Made by a program: the position numbers and the translations under genes. Positions 25,801 to 38,074 of a stretch of 64,000 bases of DNA are shown in pieces. The notes under the pieces were generated by a model. That model searched no databases. It saw only the letters and a program-made list of their open reading frames with translations, and was not told the origin of the DNA. The stretch is from Neocallimastix lanati (nom. inval.). Its lineage: Eukaryota; Neocallimastigomycota; Neocallimastigomycetes; Neocallimastigales; Neocallimastigaceae. Every line of letters starts with the position of its first letter. Within the stretch, counting starts at the first letter, position 1. The stretch covers positions 1,092,501 to 1,156,500 of the forward strand of contig JACVTC010000030.1 of assembly GCA_016946835.1 (NCBI GenBank), in the 5' to 3' direction.

Positions 25801-28800
25801 TTTTTCGTTTAAATAGCAAATAATTATAAAAATAAATAATATATTATTTAAATATAAAAATTTTTTTTTTCATTAATATTACTTATTATGTTTATTTATA
25901 AACATATAACAATTAAAATTAAAATAAAAATAAATTTAATCAATATATTTAAAAATAAAAATATATATATTTAAAAAATAAAATAACTACTTGCTGATGG
26001 ATGTGTAACATTAGCACCAAATAAAATTGTTGGTTCTTCGTTAACAAAAGGCAATTGATTCTTAGATAAATATGAGTTCATACCACCTAACTTGGCATTA
26101 ATTTTTAAACATACATTAGCACAGTATTGTCTTTTAATGGACATAATATATTTTCCTTGAATACATTGAGTAGAAATTCCAATTACGGTATCACCAACAC
26201 GTTTAATATCAGCATAGAGTGGAACTCCAGTATTCGAAAGAATACATAATATAAGTTGTGGACGAATATAGGACATATTTCCTGCTTTATAAAAGGCATT
26301 CCAAAGTGTTGTTTGTACATCAACTTGCATATTAGCATATAATATTGGTGGTTGAGTCATATTTACTTTTACACCAGTTTCTTCACAAGTATTTATGAGT
26401 TGAGAAATAAATTTTTTAACTTGATATAAACTGAAACAATTTTCTGATCCGAAAACAACTACAGACCAAGATTCCAAAATAGCTCCTTCAGCTACTTTTT
26501 TATCTTTTAAATTCCATGATCCTTCAATTGGTAAAAATTCAGGTTCAGAAGAAAGAGGATGGTAAGAAATTAATGGAGGATCTAAAATTCTTGCTTTAAT
26601 GACAGCCATTTCTGAACCAATTTTTATATTAAAATCTTTGAGATGACTAGAATTTTCTTTATTTAATATAGACATAGTATTTGAAATTTTATGAGATCGT
26701 TTATGAGGTGGTTGACAAGTGAAACGAATCATATCAGCAGTTTGTCTTTCATTAAGTTTACGACATAATCTTTGTGCTGGAGCAACCTCACAAACTTCTA
26801 AAGGTAAATAAATATGACGACTAGGATCTCCTACAATTAAGCACGGTAAATGTCCAAATTTTAATTTATAATTATATCGTATTTTGAAATAGTCGGTAAC
26901 AGATATTTCTGTATTGTCTTCACCATATGGGAACATGGTATTATTTGCTGAATAATAGGTTACTCTGGAAACCTTATATTTTCTTTTTTGCTCATTTCTA
27001 TGAGTGATAACCACTTTAATGCCTTTTATTGTTTTTTCTACTCTAAGTCGATCATGTTCTGAGAAAGAATGTGTTAAATCTTTTGATGAACTATATCCCA
27101 AAATATGTGCTACGACTTCTAATACAGGTCCTATAAAATTTTCATTTTATATATATATATATATTAAAGAAAAATAATATAAACAAATACACCAATATAT
27201 ATTTGCATATATAATATTAATATATATAATACATTATTTCACATAATTTCATTCTTTTATCTTTATTTTTATTTTTTACTTTTTATTTTTAATTTTTAAT
27301 TTTTTATTTTATATTTTATATTTTTTACTTTTTATTTTTCACTTTTTGTTTGCTTTTATTTTATTATATTATTTTTATTATTAATTTCTTTTAATTCTAT
27401 TTTTTTATTTTTATTATATATTTTTGAACTAATTTAATGATTTAATTAATTTAAATAGATAATTACCAGATTCATAAAATGCAGTAGCACTAACATCAAG
27501 ATTAATCATCATTCTTCCACTTGTTGGATGAATACATTGATAAAATCCCTTCCATAATTGAGCTCCATTACTAATAGATGTAGATTCTTCAGAGGTATAG
27601 AAGCATTTTCCAATATTGGTGTATATTGAGGATTGATGATATCTTAATAATATGTCTAAGGCATTTATTGTTGTCGTGGGAACTTCTTTTGATTTTCCAT
27701 TTAAATAATCTGTTAAACTGTTCATATTAATGTTATCTACTTTTTTAATTGTAATTTTATATTTTTTATTTCCTCCACTCTGTAAATCGCTATAATAAAT
27801 AATGAAATACATATTATTTATTTATTTATTTATTCATTTTTTAATATTATTATTTTCATGGTAAAATTGATTAAATATAATATTATATTATTAAAAAAAA
27901 TAATAAAAATTAAAATAATTAATATTTATATATTTTTCAAATATAAATATAATTGATATTAATATTTATATATTTTTCAAATATAAATATAATTGATATT
28001 AATATACCAGTTATAATTTTAAATATTTATGTACTTTTTTTCACCAGCTTTGTCATAATAATCTGAATATTCAACAAAAAATGATGTTACTAATGAGGTA
28101 AAAGGTAGTGGTCTAAAATATTGTATTATTAATAATTTTATTGTTAACAATTTAAAATTTAAATGTTAGTATACAGGTTAATAGTAAATTTTATACAATA
28201 TATATTAATAAAATAATAAAATGGTATATATATATTTATTTACTTTGATGTATAAATATTTTTTTTTCCATCAAAAATAAGATTTAAATTTTTTAAATTT
28301 GTATTTTTAATTTCTTCCTCCCATTTTTGAAATATCTTTTGTAATCGCATAGACGTTGTTTCTGGTTCTATATAAACTTCATAATGATGAATATCAAATT
28401 TTGGCAGTGATAAAATTGGATAGAAATTTGCTTTTATTGATATCACTTTTCCATTTTTACCGTAACCAGGACGTGTTGGAAATTGAATTGAATTCAAAGT
28501 CGTTGAATTTGATGAATGTAAAGTCATAGAATTTTTAAATAAATTATTATCATTATCAGAGATATTATTTGAAAAAAAGTTTAGTGAATTGGATGATGAT
28601 AGTGAATAATTATTTGATATATCAGAAGAATCTCCATTTCTGAAAAAATTCATTGAATTATTTAAAATATTATTTAATGATGTATTAAAGGAAAATTTCG
28701 AAGATAAATAATTATTGCTGAAAAATAAATTGGAATTTATTGTACTTTTACCATTATTATGATTAGTATTACTATTGTTGGTGTTATTAATATTCTTACT

Positions 28801-29204
28801 ATTGCAATTAATAGAATAGTTATCATCTTCAATATAATCATTTTTACTGAAAGAATTTAATCCAAATCTTGTAGTACTATTAGAAAAAAATAATAATTTA
28901 TTATCTTTTTTTCCATTAAAAGAAAAATTACTTGTGTCATCATTTATTTTATCTATATTGAAAAAACTTTTATTTGATAGTACTAAACTTTGTTCATTTG
29001 TCATTTTAAAATTTGATTTTTTATTTTTAAAATCATTAGATGAAGTTAAGAAGTCAGAACCATATAAATTATTTGATGAATTATTACTATTATTATTACT
29101 ATTATTATTACTATTATTATTGTTGCTGTTGTTAAAATTCAATCTGTTATCCATGTTAATGTTATTTAATAGATCATTATTATTAAAATAATTTAAATTT
29201 ATTC

Positions 29205-29262
<58 letters not shown>

Positions 29263-29790
29263 TTTACTCATTTGATTATTATATTTGAAATATTGATTTG
29301 TCATATTTTTTCCTTTTTGATGAAATACATTTGAATAATTATCAAAGGAAGAAGACAAATCATGATTACTCTTAAAATAATCATAATTATTTAATTTGTT
29401 TAGAGAATTATATTGTTGTGAATTCATCATTGAGATATAATCATTACTACATGTATTTTCATTAGTTATATAACCAGCATTTCCATCATTATTATTAATA
29501 AAATCTTTATATCCACTTTTAATTATATTATTATTATATCCTTTTTTTGGTACTAATGAACTAATATCTATATTTTGAAAAATATTCGTATCTTCATTAT
29601 CTGAATCAAAATAATTGTATTGGGAACTAATTGATGGAATTTCGAATTTTGTATTATCATCTTTATTACTACCATTTTGATTAATTGATAGCATTCTTAA
29701 GGATAATTTAATTGTTTCAATGTCAGATATTATTGGTTTTGATTTATTTCGATTTTGATAGGATTCATCTTCTTTATAAATGGTATTCAT
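22809..29790 (-). CDS. AGO: Argonaute with large Asn-rich expansions, five exons
   Basis: Exons on the minus strand are 29790-28244, 28112-28035, 27789-27467, 27130-25991 and 25687-22809; phases match and give 1,988 aa. Argonautes bind small RNAs and silence targets. Residues 1-435 are Asn/Ser-rich. The N domain begins at TRPGYGKNGKVISIKANF (about 438), followed by the L1 region with YHQSSIYTNIGKCFY, PAZ (exon 4), MID and PIWI. PIWI motifs are VQKRHHCRFFP, GNILPGTVVDTGI, CSHPGLQGTSKPTHYH and YYAHLVAARARFH. Of the catalytic DEDH tetrad, E (HQEII, 1063), D (FYRD, 1095) and H (YYAH, 1232) are present, but the first Asp is Asn1023 (GANVTHP instead of GADVTHP). After RARFHIYS a run of about 720 Asn/Ser-rich residues precedes the conserved C-terminal end (VRPELERVMYFM). 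Introns start GTAAAT, GTACAT, GTAATT and GTAGTT. The order and reading frame are convincing; the slicing status is inference. Confidence 0.93.
27921..28000 (-). repeat. Exact 40-bp tandem duplication in Argonaute intron 2
   Basis: 27921-27960 and 27961-28000 are identical base for base. Intron 2 runs 28034-27790, so the duplication adds 40 bp to a non-coding segment and does not touch splice sites. Confidence 0.95.
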
Positions 29791-29858
29791 TTTTTTTTTT
29801 TTTTTTTAAATAGAAATTCCAATATTAACTTTATTAAAGAAAATTTAATAAATTGATA

Positions 29859-29860
<2 letters not shown>

Positions 29861-29946
<86 letters not shown>

Positions 29947-29966
29947 GTAATAGTAATAATAATAAT
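29861..29966 (+). repeat. (AAT)n array upstream of the Argonaute gene
   Basis: About 30 AAT units with a few AGT interruptions near the end, 70 bp upstream of the Argonaute start codon and thus in its promoter or 5' UTR. The rest of 29791-30680 is featureless AT sequence. Confidence 0.9.
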
Positions 29967-30684
29967 ACTAAAAGAAAGGAAAATTATTTTTTATTAACAT
30001 ATATTAAAATTTTATATATTTATACATGAATAAATATTAATTTTTTGGTCTATTATTTTTATATATTAATCTTTTATCACAAATAAAAAAAAGTATAAAA
30101 GATTACAAATATAAAAAATTATATTTTCTTTAATTTTTTATTTATTTATTTAATTATTTATTTTTAAAAACATTATAAAAAAAAAAGTTAAAGATTTAAT
30201 TTAAATAAAAAAATTGTTATTATTTATTTTAATAAATTATCCATAAATTGAATTTAATAATTAGATATAATAAATAAAAATCAAATCATATTGGAAGATA
30301 AAAAAGTTTTTAGAATTAAAAAATTTGTTTTTAAAATAAATTAAATATTTAAAATTTTAATTTTATTTTAAAAACATATCATTTTATAATTATTTTTTTT
30401 TTTAAATTTTTTTTAATAAAAAATATTATATATATTAATTTTTTTATTATATTAGTAAGTTATAAATTTATATAATTATAAATAATTCTTGTTTAAATTT
30501 TATAAGTTTTATAATTTTAAAATTATATGATATAAAAAAGTTTAATTTTAATTAATTTTTTTTGAGTTAATAAAAAAAATTTTTTTTAAATAAAAACAAT
30601 TTAATTTTATAACTTTCAATAATAATTAATAAATATAATTATATAAAAGATAAATAAATAAATAATTTTTTTTTATATTTGGTA

Positions 30685-31335
30685 TGTACCGCCCTGGTTT
30701 CAGCTCCCCTCAAGAGCAGTGGGAATATTGAGGTAGTCACACACTTCCGTTTTTATAAAGGCAGAATTGTCCCTACTACACGATTTTACTGAGTGTTTCA
30801 GTGTTGGTGCTCTGACATACATATTATTGCTGAGAATTTTACTAGTACTACTTCTCCGAGTTCTTCTCGAGTTCGTAATTTCCCTTTGAAGCGAGACCAA
30901 TATAACCTAGCCCATAAAGTTTCGTACTAGCTCCCTAGAAAATGCATAATTGTCAGAAAGATTGCAATTTAGTAGAATATATCTATATGGACACATGAAA
31001 TCATGTACCCTAATGCTAGTAGTTCTCTATTAAATATTGTAAAAAATATTTTATTCATGCAAAATTAAAGGTTAATTTAGAATAGAAATAAATAATAATT
31101 TAATAATAATATACTGTACTAGCGCAACTTTCTCAATTAGTTCAGTATCTATTCTAATAATATATATAAGGGGGATATACTTACCTGTAACCCTAACCAC
31201 CATATTCTATAAAAACCTTTTGTGAGGAAAACCTGGAAAATGGTCAAAGGGCTAGTTCGAGCCAGGTGTCTTATGTTGTATTATGTATGCTAGCCACAAA
31301 CTAACAACGAAGATAAAATCTGGTCTGACTTAAAT
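30685..31335 (+). mobile_element. Dispersed repeat copy 2, comparatively GC-rich
   Basis: A 640-bp island of mixed composition. Blocks match the reverse complement of 13240-13520. A part at about 31049-31110 (TATTTTATTCATGCAAAA, GGTTAATTTAGAATAGAAAT) matches the internal region of the short LTR element at 40320-40385, so the two families are related or one lies inside the other. AAGGGGGATATAC near 31166 resembles a polypurine tract. CTAGTTCGAGCCAGG near 31255 resembles a pol III B box, but no A box is evident. No intact ORF. Confidence 0.55.
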
Positions 31336-32107
31336 AAATAATAAGAAATCAAAATCAAAATCAACATAAAATAAATATTTAAAGTGTTATAAAATTATAG
31401 AGTATTAATAAAATAAAATAAATAGTGAAATAATATAAAAGAGTAAAGTATTAATAATAATAAAATAAAAATAAAATAAAATTAAAATGAAATTAAATAA
31501 ATAGAATAATATAGTTATAAAATGCAGATTGAATAAAATAAAATAAAGTAAATTAAAGTAAAACAAAATAAATAGTATAATATAAATATAAAGTGCAGAT
31601 TAAATAAAATAAAATAAAATTTAATATAATATATTTAAATAAAATAAAATTAAAAAATATATATAATTTATAATAGTTAAATAATATAAAAATTTTGAAC
31701 AAAATAAAATGAAATAATTAGAAGAATATAAATTTAAAATTTATAAAAAATTACTAATAATAAGAATATAGTCCTAGTACATAGCAAAAAAGTTTAAAAG
31801 AATACAAAATAAAATAAAACTTTATTTATTAATTTCCACCTTTAAATGTCTATTTATTATTTGTATAATTATAATTATTAAATTTTTTTTTTTTTTTTTT
31901 TAGATATTTTCAAATTAAATTCATTTAATATTTATAAAAATTTTTGAAAAAAAATATAATATATTTTTAAATATTATTTAATCAAAAGTTTTATTATTAT
32001 TATTTGATTATAATTTGGAAATGTTGACAAATTTAAAAAAATATTCAAAATTTACCTTATTATTAATGCAAGTATATATAATAACATATGTAATAGAAAT
32101 TTTTAAT

Positions 32108-32146
<39 letters not shown>

Positions 32147-32430
32147 TCCATTGCATAATAGTAATATATAATAAAATTATATACATATTAATTTATTAAT
32201 AATTAGATTTTGAAATTTTAATTATAAAAATAATTTTTTAAATAAGTATTTTTAAAATTTTAAAAAGAAAATTAATTGTGTTTTAAAATGATTATTTTGA
32301 TGATGTTCAACTTAAAAATCCTTAAACATACATTATTTAACAACCTATATAGTATAATATAACTAAAGGTACAAAATTTGCTATATGAATTAATGAACAT
32401 AGTTGATGATAACTCAAAATCACTTAATCA
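31336..32430. other. AT-rich low-complexity region
   Basis: Mostly A-rich (AAAAT)-type words such as AATAAAATAAAAT up to 31830, then T-rich sequence including a poly-T run near 32111-32144. No gene or element is recognised. Confidence 0.5.
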
Positions 32431-32439
32431 CTTAGTAAA

Positions 32440-32665
32440 TAAATAATAATGTTATAGTGTATGTGGTTGTGGCTTGCCGTATCCATCATCTCCAAATCTT
32501 GTGGTTCTGTAATCCGTGACTGAGAGCGTCGACGCCGAAATGGTATGGCATGGGAGCACTTTGTTGTATCCTGATACACCCGATATAAAGTTTGTCTGAT
32601 ATTAGTTGTCTGTTGTGGCTGGGATGATATGATCAAGACTTACAAGGGATAGTCTAAAAAAAAAA
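32440..32665 (+). mobile_element. GC-richer island with poly-A end (SINE-like)
   Basis: About 210 bp of near-balanced base composition starting near GTATGTGGTTGTGGC and ending GGGATAGTCT followed by 12 A. The sharp edges and the poly-A end suggest a short retroposed sequence. GGTTCTGTAATCC near 32508 is a poor B-box candidate, being two bases too long. An antisense 70-codon ORF across it carries no protein signature. No second copy is seen in the window. Confidence 0.35.
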
Positions 32666-34236
32666 AACAACTTAATCACTACCCAATAGCTAATGTAGTC
32701 ATGCTCTTATATTTATCCTTATTAAAAAAATACGAATATATGAACATGAATGAAAAATATATCGTAAGTGGATTTCGAGCGAATAAGAGAATATTTTGGT
32801 ATTTTGATTACTATATGTATATTAGGATATTTATGGCTTGTATATGAAAAAGTGTTATGATATAAATTGTGTTAAAATCAGCATGTATATTGTATATATC
32901 AAATATGATTTAAAATAGTAATTTAAAAATACATTATTTAATGATATATTCGATATATTTATAAAAATAGAATAAATATATATTGTTATATTTGATATGT
33001 AAGTGAAAATATACGTATTTTATGTTATATTTGATATGTAAGTGAAAATATACGTATTTTATGTTATATTTGATATAATTATATATTTGTTTAAAATAAA
33101 AGTATACTTAGGTCAAATATATTATAAAATATGTTATATTGATAATTTTTTAATTTATTAATAATTAAATATTGAAAATAAAATTTTTAAAAACGATTCA
33201 TTAAGTATTTTTAGAACTGTAAAAGAAAATTAATATTGATTTAAAGTATTGTTATTTTGATACTTTCATTTTAATAAATAGAACACTTTGAATAACTCAT
33301 TCTTCATAAAATTTTTAATTATTCTTTTCATAAGTCATCTTTTTATTCAATTTATTTTATATAATTACAAAATTTTTAATTATTTTTTTTGTAGACTTCT
33401 TATTATTCATTTTAATAAATATTATGCAATTACAAAGATTATTTATCAATTGCAATAGAATTGATATTAATTGTCATAGATAAATATTACTTCCATTATA
33501 TGATAATAAATATAAGTAAATAATAAAAGAAAATTAATTTTAATATAAATTATGATCATTTTGCCGATGATCCACATTTTATTAAATAAATAATTTTACA
33601 AAATTCAATCTTTATAAAATTTTTATTATTCCTTTCATATATCTTTTTATTTATTTTAATTAATAATATACGTAAATTATTTAATTATTAAATTATTTTA
33701 TGATAAATTTTATAAATTGCTATTTTCTTTTATATATCAACACATAATTTCTCAGTAAATTATATTTTACAATTTACAGTATATATTAAAGTATTACTAA
33801 TACATTTATATAAATATACTTTAATTTGTTTTTATATAGTTGATTTTAATTTTCATTTATTGTTTTATTTATTAATATTATAATTATAATAATAATATAA
33901 TTATAATTATATTAACAATCAGAAAAAAAAAAAAAAAAAAAAAAAAAAAATAATAATAATAATAATAATTAAGAATTATTTTTTATATTTTAAACATATG
34001 TTTTATATATTTTATAATAAAAATAAATATAATTATTCAGTATTAATAAATTATTATTATTATTATCATTTAATTAATATAAGTATATTCATATTAATCA
34101 TTTAATTATTTATTATTATTATTATATTTTTAGTTATATTAAGCTTTTTTTCATTTTCATTTTTATTTTTTGAATTAGTTTTGAAAATTAACATTATTTC
34201 AATGATTAGCTGAAAATTAACATAAACAAATAAAAA
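32666..34236. other. AT-rich intergenic region with a 39-bp tandem repeat
   Basis: Contains 2.3 copies of a 39-bp unit starting at 32985, 33024 and 33063 (GTTATATTTGATATGTAAGT...). A poly-A run lies at 33925-33950. No gene is recognised. The last 200 bases are the 3' flank of the SxIP gene on the minus strand. Confidence 0.6.
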
Positions 34237-36747
34237 TTAATAGTATGGGGTAATAGATCGTTTAGTGTAAGGTGATGGCGATGGAATTCTACTTTCAATA
34301 GAAGATTTATTATAATTTGATGGAGTGGGTGTCTTTGATTTTCTTCCGCTATAACCACCATTTGAATAAGAAATTTTTGAGCTTGATGATATATCAGATG
34401 AATATAATGACTTACCATATGTTGATGAGTTTGAAGTCATTTTTCTATCTACAGAAGATGGTATTCCACTTCCAATTTTTGATAATGAGGATGAAGATGA
34501 GGAGTTTATATATTTGGAATAAACCTTTGAAGATGAGCTTGTTGAGGAAGCAGTACTTTCAGCATAGTGACTTCCTAAACGACTATTTGGTGTTTTTCTA
34601 CCAGAAGAATATTTTGATGAACTTGTTGATGTTGTTGATAACATAGAAGGGGATTTACTTCTTTGTGTTGTTGCCATTCTATTTAAATAATTTTTTAATT
34701 GAGGTGTTTGTTCTAATGACGACTTCCTTGAATATGAACTTGTTGGCTTATATGTTGATGAAGACGATATACTAGATGATGAATTTATTGAACTAGAGTG
34801 ATTTAAAGCCTGTGGAGTTTTATTATTTATTAAATCTTTTATTGAATATGTTGGCGCAACCGGATCATAGGTACGACTTTCATAACTTTTTGAATAAGAT
34901 GTTGTTGAAGATGGTGAAGAATATCCTATTCTTGGTGAAGCAATATGTGATACTTGCTTATTATATAAAGAAGAAGAGTATTTTCCAATTGTTGGAGATG
35001 AGGGTCTATATGAACTACTTGCTTTTAAACTTGGAGAAGTTGGTATAAATGAAGTATTTGATTTTCCATTTGGAGAAGTTGGAATAAACGATGTACTCAT
35101 TTTATTAGGTTTTAAACTTGGAGAGGTTGGAATAAGCGATGTATTCATTTTATTAGGTTTTAAACTTGGAGAGGTTGGAATAAAAGATGTATTTATTTTA
35201 TTTGGTTTTAAACTTGGAGAAGTTGGTATAAAAGATGTATTATTAAGTGGGTTTAAACTTGGTGATGAGGGTGTATATAAATTATTTGGTGTAAGAACTG
35301 GTGATCTTGGAGAAGTAGAGTAATATCCTAATGAACTTTTTGAATGACCATAATTTGAAAATGATTGATTAATGTAATATTCTGAAGGTTGAAGATCGGA
35401 ATGTAATGATGAATTTGATTCAGTTTCAATATCCGAATAATGGTTTGGCTGACTTTCAAAGTTTGCATGATCTATTAAATTTGTTAAAAGACTTCCATTT
35501 GATGGGGCTGATGGAGCAGGCGGTTTTCTCGGATAATCTTCAAAATCTTCACTGTATTTATTACTTAACTTTGCTGACGATGTATAATTATAATTATTTT
35601 CATTATTATTATAAATTTTATCACCATAAAATGGTGAATCAGTTCCTCCTGAATTAAAGTAGTTATAAGTCTTCTTAAATGAGGAAGAATTATTATTATC
35701 ACCATGATCAAATGAATCTTTTTTATTATTAATTTTTATTGAAGAACTTTTATCCTCGTTTTCATCGTCACTTCCAGTATCAGCATAATAATAATAACTT
35801 CTTCTTTCAATTTTTTTTTTATTAAAATTTTCATTCTTTTTATCCTTTTTATCATTTTCTTGCTTTTCATTTTCTTCAAATTTTTGTGTTTTTAAATTTG
35901 ATTCTTTTTCAGAAGAAGTTAGGGAATTTTTCCTTGGCTTTAAATTTTCCAGTGTCTTTTTGGCTTCCTCCACTCTTGCTTGGAATCTTTCATGAGCTAA
36001 TTTATAATTTGATTTTCTATCTGTATTGCATTCCGCAATTTTGTTTTCTTTTGCTTGTTCTGATTTTTGAATTTTATTTTGGTTTTCAACTTTCATAATT
36101 TCAGTGCTTTTTTCATCTAATTCACCTACATTCACGATTTCAGTATTTTTTTCAATTAAATTCAAACCTTCCATTTTATTTTTATTTGATGAATTTATTA
36201 TAGTCATATTGCTGTCACTATCATAATCCTCAATATTTATTGTTTCATTATTTTTAATTTTATTTGAATCTATTATTCCGGAATTTGGACTATCACTACG
36301 TTGAAATTCAGTACTTAAACTTTCATTATTTTTTGTTAAAGACTCTTCAATTTCGGTATCTTCGAAATCATTTTGACTTACTAATTTAAAATCATTCATA
36401 AATTTACTGTCTAAATTTGAAATATCTAAATCGTCTTCGAATATAGAATCCGAATTCATAAATAAATCATTATTATCAAATAAATCTATACTATTTTTTT
36501 TACTTTTTTGATTATTCACATTGTCATCATATGATGCAATATTATCTGCTTTATCATCATCAGTGGCTAACCATTCTAATATACTATTTCTTGAGGAATC
36601 TCCATTAGTTTTTACTTTTCTTCTAAATGTATCGGTTCTATCAAAAGGTTTTGAAGAATATAACCATTCATCTTCTAGAAGGTCATTATCTTCTAAATCT
36701 AATGTATTTGAATTTCTTTGAGGATTAAAATTATTATTAAAATTCAT
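34237..36747 (-). CDS. Disordered Ser-rich protein with an SxIP motif array, candidate microtubule plus-end binding protein
   Basis: A single 836-codon ORF from the ATG at 36747. The N-terminal half is acidic and polar (Asp/Glu/Asn/Lys) with a short helical stretch near residue 250 (FQARVEEAKKTLENLKPRK). From about residue 480 it is Ser/Pro-rich and basic. Residues about 500-585 carry tandem units of the form NTSFIPTSPSLKPNK: four SFIP and one SLIP. Further on are SGIP (in GSGIPSSVDRK) and SRIP (in ESRIPSPSPYTKR). SxIP in a basic Ser/Pro-rich disordered context is the known docking signal for EB1-type microtubule plus-end proteins. I see no folded domain, and the function is inference from motif and context. 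Repeats such as TSPS may also be proline-directed kinase sites. It has no introns, unlike the other large genes here. Confidence 0.82.
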   Translation of the reverse strand: MNFNNNFNPQRNSNTLDLEDNDLLEDEWLYSSKPFDRTDTFRRKVKTNGDSSRNSILEWLATDDDKADNIASYDDNVNNQKSKKNSIDLFDNNDLFMNSDSIFEDDLDISNLDSKFMNDFKLVSQNDFEDTEIEESLTKNNESLSTEFQRSDSPNSGIIDSNKIKNNETINIEDYDSDSNMTIINSSNKNKMEGLNLIEKNTEIVNVGELDEKSTEIMKVENQNKIQKSEQAKENKIAECNTDRKSNYKLAHERFQARVEEAKKTLENLKPRKNSLTSSEKESNLKTQKFEENEKQENDKKDKKNENFNKKKIERRSYYYYADTGSDDENEDKSSSIKINNKKDSFDHGDNNNSSSFKKTYNYFNSGGTDSPFYGDKIYNNNENNYNYTSSAKLSNKYSEDFEDYPRKPPAPSAPSNGSLLTNLIDHANFESQPNHYSDIETESNSSLHSDLQPSEYYINQSFSNYGHSKSSLGYYSTSPRSPVLTPNNLYTPSSPSLNPLNNTSFIPTSPSLKPNKINTSFIPTSPSLKPNKMNTSLIPTSPSLKPNKMSTSFIPTSPNGKSNTSFIPTSPSLKASSSYRPSSPTIGKYSSSLYNKQVSHIASPRIGYSSPSSTTSYSKSYESRTYDPVAPTYSIKDLINNKTPQALNHSSSINSSSSISSSSTYKPTSSYSRKSSLEQTPQLKNYLNRMATTQRSKSPSMLSTTSTSSSKYSSGRKTPNSRLGSHYAESTASSTSSSSKVYSKYINSSSSSSLSKIGSGIPSSVDRKMTSNSSTYGKSLYSSDISSSSKISYSNGGYSGRKSKTPTPSNYNKSSIESRIPSPSPYTKRSITPYY

Positions 36748-37890
36748 TTTAATTAATTAATTAATTATAATAAAAAACTGATTTAACTATATATTTATAT
36801 ATATTCTAAATATCGAAATTTCTATATAATTGATTTTAATTATAATTTTTTATGTTTATAAATAATGATATTTTGATTTTTTTAAATTTACTTTCTTATT
36901 GTTAATAAATATTGTTGTAATGTTATAATTTCTAATTATAAATTGATTAAAATTTAATGAATTTATTAGTAATATTAAAAGTAAATTGTAAATATTTAAT
37001 ATTATTATATTAATTTACTGTATAGTTTTATTTATTATATTTATGTTATTTAAATCAATTTTATTTTTAATTTAGTTCATTTTATTTAAATGTTATTTAA
37101 AAATATTCCAATAGTATATAATATATAATATATATTACATACTATTTATATATATATTTTTAAATATACAATAAGTGAAGTATTTAAAAATAAAATACAA
37201 TACTTATTATTTTAGTTTTAATTTCTTTTTATTTTAATAATTCTATTTTTTATTTTTTTATTTTCTTAATTTTTATATTCTATTATTTTATTTTCTTTTA
37301 TTTTTTTAATTTAAATTTTATATATAAACTTTTCTTTATTTTTTTTTTTATTTTTATTTTTTATATTTTTATAATTTAAATTTTATTTTTTAAAGAATTT
37401 TTATTTTTTAAAAAAGATCATTAAATAATATTCAATATTTTATTAATTTATTATTATTATTATATTATTTTTATTGTTGAATATATAAATATATTCAATA
37501 TTTACATAATTACATAAATTATATGTAATAGTATTTATAAATATATTCCCTATATTTTTTTTCGAAATTATATATTATATAAATAATATTAGATTTTATT
37601 AATTATATATTATTTTTATTGGATTTTAGTATTATGTGATAATAATATAATATAATTTTATTATATTATTATATTAAATAGAATAATTTAAATTAAAACA
37701 AAACATATATTATTTTAATATTGTAATATATGTTTTATATATGTAAAATATTATTTTTATTTTACATACATGATGAATAAATGTATATATTCATTATTAC
37801 ACAAAATAAATATAATATATATAACAATAATATATATTTTTAATGATTTAATGAAAATTCACAATTTAATATAAATTGTATATATTCTAA
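36748..37890. other. AT-rich upstream region of the SxIP gene
   Basis: No gene or mobile element is recognised. The promoter of the minus-strand SxIP gene should lie at its left edge. Confidence 0.5.
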
Positions 37891-37977
<87 letters not shown>

Positions 37978-37998
37978 ACAAATAAACAAATAAACAAA

Positions 37999-38072
<74 letters not shown>
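37891..38072 (+). repeat. (AAAT)n array with AAAC variants
   Basis: About 45 units. A small block at about 37977-37996 carries AAACAAAT variants, so the array is a mosaic rather than one clean slippage product. Shorter (AAAT)/(AAATAAT) arrays continue at 38300-38400 and 38430-38500 up to the LTR at 38516. Confidence 0.95.

Positions 38073-38074
<2 letters not shown>

Noticed and set aside
30700-30900. 66-codon minus ORF with many Arg and Ser
   Set aside because: Lies in a dispersed non-coding repeat; not open in the other copy at 13.3 kb.
31200-31330. tRNA gene or tRNA-derived SINE head
   Set aside because: AGTTCGAGC resembles a B box, but no A box at the right distance and no cloverleaf could be drawn.
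32424-32636. 70-codon minus ORF in a GC-richer island
   Set aside because: No recognisable protein feature, and the island looks like a short retroposon; open frame by chance is likelier at this composition.
34317-36721. Plus-strand ORFs opposite the SxIP gene
   Set aside because: Antisense shadows; no motif, and biased toward the complement of Ser/Asn codons.
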